From NCBI GenBank assembly GCA_964477875.1, contig CAYZFR010000047.1:1-23696 (forward strand): a stretch of DNA of 23,696 nucleotides, given 5' to 3'. Under the pieces are notes generated by a model. That model did not search any database. It was not told the origin of the DNA and saw nothing but the letters and a program-made list of their open reading frames with translations. This document shows, piece by piece, positions 13,746 to 20,613 of this stretch. This DNA comes from Kuafuiihalomonas sp964477875 (GTDB lineage: Bacteria > Myxococcota > Kuafuiibacteriia > Kuafuiibacteriales > Kuafuiibacteriaceae). Both the position numbers and the translations under genes were made by a program. Positions within the stretch are counted from its first letter, which is position 1. Each line of letters starts with the position of its first letter.

Positions 13746-15082
13746 TGCTGGCCCGGCTCGGTCATCGTCTGGAGCAGCTGTTCCGTGCCATCATCCCCGA
13801 CCCTTTCGTCCTCGCCATATTCTTGACCGTTTTCGTCGGCGGCGCGGGCTGGATATGGACCGGCTTCGACCACGTGCGGGTCCTCGACGCATGGCACGCC
13901 GGTCTGTGGCGGCTCCTCGCCTTCGGGATGCAGATGTGTCTGGTCCTGGTGACCGGTCACGCGCTCGCCGCCTCGCCGCCGGTGCGTCGCTTGCTGCACG
14001 CCATCGCCGACCGACCCCGCAGCGGACCCGCCGCGTCGGCATGGGTGACGGCGGTGACGGTCGGCCTCGGGCTCGTGAACTGGGGTCTTGGATTGGTCGG
14101 AGGCGCGCTCCTGGCTCGGGACGTGTCGGCGTCGTGCCGGCGTCGCGGCATCGCGGCCCACGGTCCGGCCCTCGCCGCGGCCGGCTACGCCGGGATGATG
14201 GTCTGGCACGGCGGCTTTTCGGGCTCGGCCCCGCTAAAGGTGACGCGGGTCGAAGATCTGGTGGAGCTGCTCGGGCCCCAGCTCGGCGGCGCAGTGCAAG
14301 CCATCCCGATCACCGCCACCTTGCTCGGTCCTCTCAACCTCTTCGTCGGCGGCGGCCTCTGGATCCTTTTGCCCCTGCTGGCTTGGGCGGCGGCGCCGCG
14401 AAGTGGCGCCGAGCCTCTCCCAGAGAGCGAGGAGGCTTCGCACGAGGACGAAGACGGGGCCGGCCGGGGGGGCTGGACCGATGGGGTGGCCGTGGGCGCG
14501 CTCCTGTTCGTGCCCCTCGCGGTGGTGGTGGTTCGCATGCTGGCGCGGGACGGCGTGGCGCGCCTCGACCCCAACGCGGTCAACCTCATCATGCTCACCC
14601 TGGGCCTGGCCATGCACGGCCGACCCAGCCGCTATGTGGCCGCGGTGCGGGCAGCCGTGCGGGGGTGCAGCGGCATCATCCTTCAGTTCCCGCTCTATGC
14701 CGGGATCATGGGGATCATGAGCGGGACCGGGCTCGCCGCAGCGGTGGCCGGTTGGGCGGCGAAGGGCGATGGCACCTCGCTTCTGATCGGCACCTTCCTG
14801 TCGGCGGGCTTCGTGAATCTGCTCGTTCCTTCCGGGGGCGGGCAGTGGGCGATCCAAGGGCCCATCGCCCTCGACGCGGGGATGAAGCTCGGGGTCGAGC
14901 CGAGCTCGGTGGTGATGGCGGTGGCCTATGGCGACCAGTGGACCAACATGCTGCAGCCCTTCTGGGCGCTGCCGCTCCTCGGCGTCACCGGGGCCCGGGT
15001 AGGGCCGATGCTCGGCTACACGAGCTTGTTCATGATCGCGGGCGGCCTATGGATGGCCTTCGGTCTGCTCCTGCTCGGCTGA
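13745..15082 (+). CDS. atoE: AtoE-family short-chain fatty acid transporter
   Basis: A 445-residue polytopic inner-membrane protein of the short-chain fatty acid transporter family (AtoE), which takes up acids such as acetoacetate or butyrate. Family blocks are present: FRAIIPDPFVLAIFLT (14-29), GLGLVNWGLGL (107-117), MMVWHGGFSGSAPLK, SGGGQW (363-368) and YGDQWTNMLQPFWALPLLG (395-413). A cytosolic acidic loop (PLPESEEASHEDEDG) lies mid-protein. The ATG at 13745 overlaps the previous stop (TGATG); a GTG one codon earlier is also possible. The 3' end overlaps the opposite-strand HtrA-like gene by 36 bp. No atoDAB genes (CoA-transferase, thiolase) are seen nearby, so the exact substrate is open. 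Confidence 0.9.
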   Translation: MLARLGHRLEQLFRAIIPDPFVLAIFLTVFVGGAGWIWTGFDHVRVLDAWHAGLWRLLAFGMQMCLVLVTGHALAASPPVRRLLHAIADRPRSGPAASAWVTAVTVGLGLVNWGLGLVGGALLARDVSASCRRRGIAAHGPALAAAGYAGMMVWHGGFSGSAPLKVTRVEDLVELLGPQLGGAVQAIPITATLLGPLNLFVGGGLWILLPLLAWAAAPRSGAEPLPESEEASHEDEDGAGRGGWTDGVAVGALLFVPLAVVVVRMLARDGVARLDPNAVNLIMLTLGLAMHGRPSRYVAAVRAAVRGCSGIILQFPLYAGIMGIMSGTGLAAAVAGWAAKGDGTSLLIGTFLSAGFVNLLVPSGGGQWAIQGPIALDAGMKLGVEPSSVVMAVAYGDQWTNMLQPFWALPLLGVTGARVGPMLGYTSLFMIAGGLWMAFGLLLLG

Positions 15083-15784
15083 GGGTGCAGGGATCTCCTT
15101 GGCCCACCAAGGGCGCGCCGGCTCGTCGGACGCGTCTTTCGAGGCCTCGGTCTGGGAGGGACGTTCCTCGATGGTCTCGACCGCCTCGGCGAGGACGGCA
15201 GAGGGGATGACCAGATTCTCGTAGCGGTCCCAGGCCACCGTTCGTCCGATGCCGACCAGGCCGAGCTGCTCGTCGAAGACTGGGACGCCCAAGTGCAGCT
15301 TCAGATCGGTCGGGATCAGCGTCCCGAACTCCTTGGCCGGTCGCAGGGCCTGACCAGATGCGACCGTCACGCCTTCGCCTTCGCCGACCAGCGTGAATAG
15401 ATGGGCCAGTCGCTCCGGAGGCGGGCTGCGCTTCGGGGCCTTCAGGCCCAGCTCGGACAGGGGCCGGGACGACCGGAGGAGGACGACGCGGCGGTCCACT
15501 ACGGCGTCCACTCGGCGGGCCGGCGCGCTGCCCTCGGGGCCGATCACCTCGAGCTCGGCGCCAGCGGGCACCAGCGGGGCCAGCGCCACGAGCCGGCTCT
15601 CGTCCCACGGAATCGCGAAGACCCAGTGCTCGGTGGGGACCAGCGGCTGGTCGGCGGGGACGGGCAAGTGGACGTCGACCCGGGCCACGAAGGGCCGAAT
15701 CCGCTCCGCAGCCTGGACCATGTCGTCCATCTGGAGGGGCTCCACCGCTTGGGCCACGACGATGAAGGCTAGCGCCCCGATCAC
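15047..15784 (-). CDS. Exported trypsin/HtrA-like protein, probably catalytically inactive
   Basis: A 245-residue protein with a short hydrophobic N-terminus (MIGALAFIVVAQAVEP), probably exported. The body resembles an S1C (HtrA-type) protease barrel: WVFAIPWDESRLVALAPLVPAG (54-75), VDAVVDRRVVLLRS (92-105), then LKLHLGVPVFDEQLGLVGIG (161-180) and NLVIPSAVL (190-198), which match the HtrA order. In this alignment the catalytic His, Asp and Ser positions hold Leu71, Arg99 and Leu165, and GNSGGP reads LHLGVP-like. It would thus be a pseudoprotease, perhaps a binding or chaperone module. No PDZ domain follows; the tail is acidic and Pro-rich. The start is the GTG at 15784 with a weak ribosome site. 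It lies 65 bp after the Fic gene and is probably co-transcribed. Family assignment is tentative. Confidence 0.65.
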   Translation of the reverse strand: MIGALAFIVVAQAVEPLQMDDMVQAAERIRPFVARVDVHLPVPADQPLVPTEHWVFAIPWDESRLVALAPLVPAGAELEVIGPEGSAPARRVDAVVDRRVVLLRSSRPLSELGLKAPKRSPPPERLAHLFTLVGEGEGVTVASGQALRPAKEFGTLIPTDLKLHLGVPVFDEQLGLVGIGRTVAWDRYENLVIPSAVLAEAVETIEERPSQTEASKDASDEPARPWWAKEIPAPSAEQEQTEGHP

Positions 15785-15849
15785 GGGGCCAGCCTAGACC
15801 TGGAGGGGTGCTGTCCAGTCACGCCAGAAGTCGCCCGCGAAGAGTCATG

Positions 15850-16626
15850 TCACACGGCGGTGAGGTGGCGACGAGCTTCGGATTTTTTGGCCCGCTGCTC
15901 CAAAATCTTCTCGATGTAGTCCTTGGCGTACAGGAGCTGCTCGGCCATCGCCTCGTTGAGGAAGTGGTCGGTGTCCTTCTTCTGCAGGCGGAGGGTGTCG
16001 TAGTAGCGCTGCCGGTCGGTCGCGTGGAGGATCAGGGGGAGGTAGCCGTGCCGGATGAGGATCATGTTCATGAGCAGGCGCCCGACCTTCCCGGTGTTCT
16101 CGGCGAAGGGGAAGATGCTCATGAACTGGTGATGGAAGTGCGCCGCGAAGCGGATCGCGTCCTCGTCTTCGGGGTCGTTCTCGGCTGCCCACTGAAGCAA
16201 CTTCTCGAGCCGGGTCACGATGTCGTGGGGCTGGGCGATGTCGTGGAAGTAGGTCCGGTGAAGCGGAATGTCCTTTCGGTAGCGCCCTACCTGGTACTTC
16301 GGGTCGTGGCTCCCGAGCACGGCGTGGATCTCGCGGACCAGCTCCATGGTGATGGTGGCGCCCTCGGCGGCCCGGCGCCGGACCAGGTCCATGGCGAGCC
16401 TGAAGTTTCGAATGGCGGGATAGGTGTCCTGGGCGATCGGGCGCCCTTGGAGCGCCGAGATGATCTCGGCTTGGTTGAGAACGATCCCTTCCAGGGCGTT
16501 CTCGTGAAAGATCCAGCTCATCTCGAAACGCTGGTGAAAGTCGGCCCAGATGTCGGGGTGGGCCACGGCCAGGTCGCGGAGTTCGTCCGTGCGGTCGTCG
16601 ATGTCTTTGTTCGTCGCGGTCAGCAT
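15850..16626 (-). CDS. Fic-fold protein with degenerate active-site motif
   Basis: A 258-residue Fic-like protein. Fic enzymes usually transfer AMP or other phosphate groups to target proteins through the motif HxFx(D/E)GNGRxxR. Here the core reads IFPFAENTGKVGRLLMN (from 171): Phe172 takes the place of the catalytic His, while Glu176, Gly179 and Arg183 remain. The Asn and first Arg of GNGR are Thr and Lys. An N-terminal ENALEGIVL (42-50) resembles the inhibitory helix (S/T)xxxE(G/N) with Glu46 kept. Flanking helices, PKYQVGRYRKD and HHQFMSI, match the family. The ATG at 16626 is chosen for its GAGGGGACTGAGG upstream; a TTG at 16701 would lengthen it by 25 residues. It is followed by the HtrA-like gene. 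Activity is uncertain. Confidence 0.82.
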   Translation of the reverse strand: MLTATNKDIDDRTDELRDLAVAHPDIWADFHQRFEMSWIFHENALEGIVLNQAEIISALQGRPIAQDTYPAIRNFRLAMDLVRRRAAEGATITMELVREIHAVLGSHDPKYQVGRYRKDIPLHRTYFHDIAQPHDIVTRLEKLLQWAAENDPEDEDAIRFAAHFHHQFMSIFPFAENTGKVGRLLMNMILIRHGYLPLILHATDRQRYYDTLRLQKKDTDHFLNEAMAEQLLYAKDYIEKILEQRAKKSEARRHLTAV

Positions 16627-16709
16627 CCTCAGTCCCCTCGATGATCGAATGTCGATGATGGCTATCGTGCCTTCATCTTCTCCCTCGACTAGCGGTCCCA
16701 ATTTGAACC

Positions 16710-16715
16710 TGTCAA
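16710..16715 (-). promoter_or_regulatory. Possible -35 element of the Fic gene
   Basis: A perfect TTGACA reads on the minus strand, 84 bp upstream of the Fic ATG. No good TATAAT-like -10 occurs 16-18 bp downstream, so the promoter call is weak. Confidence 0.25.
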
Positions 16716-16737
16716 CTTCCCCGACCCAATGAAAAGA

Positions 16738-16764
16738 ATGCCGTCATGTCCTACATGATGGCAT
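16738..16764. promoter_or_regulatory. Operator-like inverted repeat upstream of the Fic gene
   Basis: Arms ATGCCGTCATG (16738-16748) and CATGATGGCAT (16754-16764) pair at 10 of 11 positions around 5 nt. The repeat sits just upstream of the TTGACA on the minus strand, where a regulator could act on Fic transcription. It could also form an RNA hairpin. Confidence 0.35.
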
Positions 16765-16920
16765 GCGGGCGCAGCGAGGGGGTGTCGGTCCTCCGATATC
16801 GCTTCCCGCAGAAGGCCCAGAAAAACCGGTTTCAGGGCAGATCAGCTCTCGGAGTGAAAGTTTCATTGCGTTCGCTTGGAGCGAAAGCGGCCTGTCCTCA
16901 GGGACGAAGATTTGTGTCGC

Positions 16921-16954
16921 GAATGAAAATTCATTCCTGTCGGATCTCCGACAG
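16921..16954 (-). terminator. Double palindrome, likely terminator of the patatin gene
   Basis: Two perfect inverted repeats abut: GAATGAA-AA-TTCATTC (16921-16936) and CTGTCGGA-TC-TCCGACAG (16937-16954). On the minus strand the patatin transcript, which ends its coding part at 16984, meets the 8-bp GC stem first and then GAATGAATTTTC, giving a stem followed by a T-rich stretch. A further short repeat, GTGAC/GTCAC, spans the patatin stop (16974-16987). Confidence 0.45.
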
Positions 16955-16983
16955 CGGCCTCCCCGCGGCCTGGGTGACTCGGG

Positions 16984-18489
16984 TCACTTGAAAGACGTGT
17001 TGCGCGTGGGAAGCGGCGGAAGAGGCTCGAGGAGCTTCTGGAGGAAAGGGGTGTGGGCGTCGAGCGTCTCCCGGCCCCAGGTCTCGGCCCGCTCGATGAA
17101 GGCGTGCCGGGGCAGCACGTTTACGGGGCTCGGAACCCGCTGGTAGGGCACGAGGCGCTGGGCGAAGGGCGCGTCCCGGATCACGGTGTCGGCGGCGATC
17201 CGCTGGAGGGGAAGGAAGGGCAGGTGCCGGCCCCAGGAGGGCAGGAAGCAGTCGAAGGCCACCACCGCGCCGTTGCGGGTGCCGAGGCGGCCACTCTGGA
17301 CCATCTCCCAGGCGATGCGCGCCGGGACGTTCGAGACCATGCCGCCGTCGGCCAGAGCGTCGACCCCTTCTCGATGGAAGAGTCTCGCCAGGACCGCTTC
17401 CATCCGCGGGTCGCTCCGCGTGACGTCGTACTGAAGCACGGCCGGGACGGCCATCGAGAAGCCTACTGCGTCCACGGCGTCGAATTCTTGGGTGAGGGGG
17501 TCGGCGCCGAGGGCGATGGTCTCCAGCGCTCCCGGGGTGCGGACGAGATCGTTGAGCACCCGCGAGAGGTCGGTGACGACGTCTCGCAGGTGAAGCAGGC
17601 GGCCCAAGGTTCCGCGTCGCAGGGCGCGGCGAAACTCCCGCTCGTAGGGCCGTACCACCTCGAAGGCCTCCCGGCGCACCCCCGAGACCACGGTGACGAA
17701 GGGCACCGGCAGCTCGCCCAGAGTGCGGGGGCGCTCGTCCTCGTCGAGAAAGAAGCGCTCCACGCCGGCCCGCAGGTGGAGCCGGAGCGCGCCCGGGAGG
17801 CCGTAGCGCGTCTCCGCGTCGAGAAGACGAAAGAGATCCGAGTAGCGGAGGTCGAAGGCGAGGCTTTGCACGAAGGAGGAGCGAAGGTCGAGGCGTTGGG
17901 CGCGAAACAGACCGAGGAGGGCGCCGATGCTGGTGCCTACGATCCCGCTCGGCTCGATGCCCAAGGCCTGCAGCAAAGAGAAAGTCCCGAGGTGGACGTA
18001 TCCACAGCCGCCCCCGCCTCCCACCGCCACTACCAGCGCTTTTTCGGACACCTCGCGCCGGAGTCGCTCCTCGGACAGCACCTGGACGTGTTCGGTCAGC
18101 GTGCGATCGAAGGCGGCCTCGACCACGTCGACGAGGGTCTCGGCCTCCCGGCCCAGGCGCTTCGGGTCGAGATCGGGCCCGTCTTCGAGAATCCGGAGCA
18201 GAGGCCGAAGTCGGTCCCGAAAGCCGCCCAACCGTGTGCCCACCACCACATCGGCGCCATCGACTTTCACCACCCAGCAGCGGGCGAGGTTGAGGGCGTA
18301 GCGCAGGGTGACCTCGTGGCGCCGGGAGAGACGTGCAGGCCGACGGACCAGGGCTTCGACGAGCGCCGCCTCGGCGCGATCGAAGGGGTGGACCTGCCGA
18401 AAGCGCTCCGCGAGCTCGGGCCGGACGGCCGGGGGCGAAGCCGGCGGAGGCCGGGGGCGCCTCCAGGCGTCTCTCCACCTCGTGGCCAA
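16984..18489 (-). CDS. Patatin-like phospholipase family protein
   Basis: A 501-residue protein with a patatin-type lipid acyl hydrolase domain. The nucleophile elbow GTSIG (185-189, Ser187) and the second dyad member in DGGMVSNVPA (Asp381) are intact, so phospholipase or acyl-hydrolase activity is plausible. The oxyanion loop reads GGGGGCGYVHLG (157-168), with Cys162 where the family has Arg or Lys. About 150 N-terminal residues form a helical region without a known domain. No signal peptide is seen. The start is unclear: the frame opens only after a TAG at 18504-18506, and the first usable codon is the TTG at 18489, just 1 nt after AAGGAGG, which is too close for normal initiation. It is divergent from the small gene at 18555. 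Confidence 0.85.
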   Translation of the reverse strand: MATRWRDAWRRPRPPPASPPAVRPELAERFRQVHPFDRAEAALVEALVRRPARLSRRHEVTLRYALNLARCWVVKVDGADVVVGTRLGGFRDRLRPLLRILEDGPDLDPKRLGREAETLVDVVEAAFDRTLTEHVQVLSEERLRREVSEKALVVAVGGGGGCGYVHLGTFSLLQALGIEPSGIVGTSIGALLGLFRAQRLDLRSSFVQSLAFDLRYSDLFRLLDAETRYGLPGALRLHLRAGVERFFLDEDERPRTLGELPVPFVTVVSGVRREAFEVVRPYEREFRRALRRGTLGRLLHLRDVVTDLSRVLNDLVRTPGALETIALGADPLTQEFDAVDAVGFSMAVPAVLQYDVTRSDPRMEAVLARLFHREGVDALADGGMVSNVPARIAWEMVQSGRLGTRNGAVVAFDCFLPSWGRHLPFLPLQRIAADTVIRDAPFAQRLVPYQRVPSPVNVLPRHAFIERAETWGRETLDAHTPFLQKLLEPLPPLPTRNTSFK

Positions 18490-18554
18490 ACCTCCTTCAT
18501 GCTAGCACTCGCGCCGGCGCAGCGCGGCTTTTTGCCTCGGCGCAGGCAAAGCTC

Positions 18555-19124
18555 GTGGCTGAAACTCATCGAGAAAAGTTGTTGCGTGGGCTCGACGATA
18601 CCCGCGTTCGAGACGCGGCCGAGCGCTTGCGAAGCCGAGGGGGGCTGGTCGAGACGCTCCGCTTCGGCGCCGAGCTGGCCCGGGCCGCCGGCGACGAGGA
18701 CGAAGCCGCCGCGCTGGATCGCGAAGCGAATGGCTTCGAAGACGACGTTGACCTTCCAGAGTATCGATTCGTCCTCGCCTTCGCGACCCCTTTCCCCCTG
18801 CGCTCGCTCGACACCGGCCTGCTCGATCCCGAGGACGTCTTTCTCGCCAACGCCGACAAGTTCGCCCGCGTTCGCTTCGGTCTGCGCGAGAGCGCCGAGC
18901 GCCTGGAAGAGCGGATGGAGGAGGTCGCGGCAGGCGGCGTCTTGGCCATCCGCGCCTCGGCGCAGGAGGTGGCCGGCGAGGGCGCCGAGATCCCGGCCGA
19001 CGCCGAGGTCCATCTGTATGTTCTGGCGCGAGAGCTCCGGTCGGTGGTGGAAGGCATCAAGGGCGGGGGTCACGCCGCGATCATCGAGCGCTTGATCCGC
19101 GCCGTCGAAGACGAGTCGGGCTGA
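18555..19124 (+). CDS. Hypothetical helical protein
   Basis: A 189-residue soluble protein with no recognised domain. It is rich in Ala, Arg, Glu and Asp and appears mostly helical at both ends (ETHREKLLRGLDDTRVRDAAERL; AIIERLIRAVED), with a central segment LPEYRFVLAFATPFPLRSLD. The GTG at 18555 is the most likely start, giving VAETHREKLL. The frame is open further upstream, but that part lies over the patatin N-terminus in another frame. The ribosome site is weak. The stop lies 3 bp from the stop of the opposite-strand PEGA gene. The composition of this frame is protein-like, whereas the antisense frames are not, so it is probably real. No function is proposed. Confidence 0.6.
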   Translation: MAETHREKLLRGLDDTRVRDAAERLRSRGGLVETLRFGAELARAAGDEDEAAALDREANGFEDDVDLPEYRFVLAFATPFPLRSLDTGLLDPEDVFLANADKFARVRFGLRESAERLEERMEEVAAGGVLAIRASAQEVAGEGAEIPADAEVHLYVLARELRSVVEGIKGGGHAAIIERLIRAVEDESG

Positions 19125-19127
19125 CCG

Positions 19128-20489
19128 TCAGTTCTCCTGCAGCTCGACGATGGCGCTCAGGGCGCCGGTGCTCGGATCGGGTCGGAGGCGCTTGGTCCAA
19201 GACTGGTAGCCCGGCATGTCGACCTGAACGGAGTAGCGGCGATCTTCGAGTCTTTGCCTCGAGACCAGGGGCGTTCGGCCCATCAGCTCTCCGTCCACCC
19301 GAACCGTAGCGCCGCTGGGCTTGCTGACGATGGAGATCAGGTCGGCCTGGCTGGTGAGGCCGGGCTGGGTGTCCACGACGTCCTGGGTTTCGGAGTCGGA
19401 CGGGCCGGCGGGCGGAATCGCTCCCGGCGGTCGACCGATGGCCGACGGAGGCTTGGGCTCGAAGCCCGGGCCTCTCAGCGGGCGCGCCACCGGGGGCGCG
19501 AGCTCTCGAGCCTCGGGGCGGACGCTCTGATGGGTTTGAAACAGGATCGCGAAGGCGATCCCGAACAGAAGCGCAGCAAGGCCGATCCAGACGCCCTGTG
19601 GAGGGACGCGCAAGGGCCGCTCGCTCGCCCGCAGGGCAGCCATCTGGGCTTCGGGCGAGGCCGCCGCGAGGGCGGCGAGCTCGGGCCCGAGGAGGCCGTC
19701 GCTTTCGGTTTTCGAAGAAGCGGCCGGGGCCCGGTCCGTCGGTCGGGGGGAAGCGGTCTCTGCCTTCGCCGGCGGCCGCCGGCCGGCGGGTGGCGGCCTC
19801 CGGGACGCCGGCCGGTCCGGAAGGGCGAGGGTCAAAGAGGAGCCAGCCCCCGATGGACCGCCGATCGATGCGGGCGGTCGAGGGGGGCCGAGCGGGCCCC
19901 GCAGGACCTCCGGGCCCCGAAGACCCGCGTTCTCCACCGCCTCCCGCCAGGCCTGGCCGAAGGCTTCCGCCTTCGGCGCCGGGGCCAGCGGCTCGGCCGC
20001 GCCCAGGCTCGCGGCGAGTCGCCGAAGCTGGGCCTCGAGGTTGCTTTCGCTCGGCGCGCTCGGAACCAAGAGGCTCCGCAACCCGGGAAGACCTACCCCC
20101 AGGACCGCGACCTGGCCCAGAGGATGGATCATCAGGGCGGCGGGGTCCCCTACGTCGGGGCTGCGGCCGGCTTCGACCAAACGCCGTCCGAGGATCTGGG
20201 CGCGGGCCAGAATGCCCGAGACCAGCAGCGGATGGGGGCGCACCCGGTCCAGCACCGAGTCGAGACGGGTCGTGCGCAGGTCGAAGCTCGGGAAGCGCAG
20301 CCGCAGCGCGCGACCCTGCGCATCGATTTCGATGGGCCCCAGGCTGCCGGGGACGGGTCCCGTGCGATGGACGCGGACCTCGTCCTGGAGCCCGCGCCAG
20401 GCCTGGGCAGGGAGCGGTGAGGCCAGCCGGAGGTCCAGGTCGATGCTCTTCGAGCGGACGTGTATCGTCCGGTCGGTGATCGAACCCAC
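19128..20489 (-). CDS. Single-pass membrane protein with C-terminal PEGA domain
   Basis: A 453-residue protein. The first 200 residues form an unrecognised, probably cytosolic domain. A long Pro/Ala/Arg-rich linker (about 200-265) is followed by one transmembrane helix, VWIGLAALLFGIAFAILFQ (300-318), a second disordered linker (320-380), and a PEGA domain at about 386-452, opening with VSKPSGATVRVDGELMGRTPL and ending in the VDMPGYQSW-type strand. PEGA domains are short surface-exposed beta modules, frequent in Myxococcota and often attached to Ser/Thr kinases. Here no kinase domain is present. The start is a GTG at 20489 with a poor ribosome site. It is divergent from the transglycosylase gene. 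A link between cytosolic signalling and the envelope is plausible but inferred. Confidence 0.8.
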   Translation of the reverse strand: MGSITDRTIHVRSKSIDLDLRLASPLPAQAWRGLQDEVRVHRTGPVPGSLGPIEIDAQGRALRLRFPSFDLRTTRLDSVLDRVRPHPLLVSGILARAQILGRRLVEAGRSPDVGDPAALMIHPLGQVAVLGVGLPGLRSLLVPSAPSESNLEAQLRRLAASLGAAEPLAPAPKAEAFGQAWREAVENAGLRGPEVLRGPLGPPRPPASIGGPSGAGSSLTLALPDRPASRRPPPAGRRPPAKAETASPRPTDRAPAASSKTESDGLLGPELAALAAASPEAQMAALRASERPLRVPPQGVWIGLAALLFGIAFAILFQTHQSVRPEARELAPPVARPLRGPGFEPKPPSAIGRPPGAIPPAGPSDSETQDVVDTQPGLTSQADLISIVSKPSGATVRVDGELMGRTPLVSRQRLEDRRYSVQVDMPGYQSWTKRLRPDPSTGALSAIVELQEN

Positions 20490-20578
20490 GGGCAGAGGAT
20501 AGCAAAGAAGTGGGCCGGGAGCGCCGGGTGGAGGATGAGCCCGCCCACATCCGCGTTCACCGGATGGAATTTTGACGT

Positions 20579-20596
20579 CCGACGTGCGTTCGTCGG
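20579..20596. promoter_or_regulatory. Inverted repeat upstream of the transglycosylase gene
   Basis: Arms CCGACG and CGTCGG are perfectly paired across 6 nt, 18 bp before the ATG at 20614 and just upstream of its Shine-Dalgarno. It could be an operator for the cell-wall operon or for the divergent PEGA gene. The short GC-rich arms make chance occurrence possible. Confidence 0.25.
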
Positions 20597-20613
20597 CCTA
20601 TCCGGAGGGTTTC

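Larger units (their letters stand above)
16627..16983. other. 357-bp intergenic region with several palindromes
   Basis: This gap lies upstream of the Fic gene and downstream of the patatin gene, both on the minus strand. It is visibly less GC-rich than the flanks. It holds the 11-bp imperfect inverted repeat at 16738-16764, a TTGACA on the minus strand (16710-16715), a hairpin TTCGCT/AGCGAA (16871-16885), and the adjacent perfect palindromes at 16921-16954. No convincing coding frame was found; short open frames lack ribosome sites and normal composition. Confidence 0.6.

Noticed and set aside
16746..16991. A short plus-strand open frame in the intergenic region
   Set aside because: No ribosome site, no recognisable protein, and it spans several palindromes.
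16931..18478. An alternative minus-strand frame within the patatin region
   Set aside because: The product is Arg/Pro/Gly-rich and lacks motifs, while the chosen frame has GTSIG and DGG at the proper distance.
18267..19073. Minus-strand frame opposite the 18555 gene
   Set aside because: It overlaps the patatin N-terminal coding region in another frame on the same strand, and its product is low in protein-like features.
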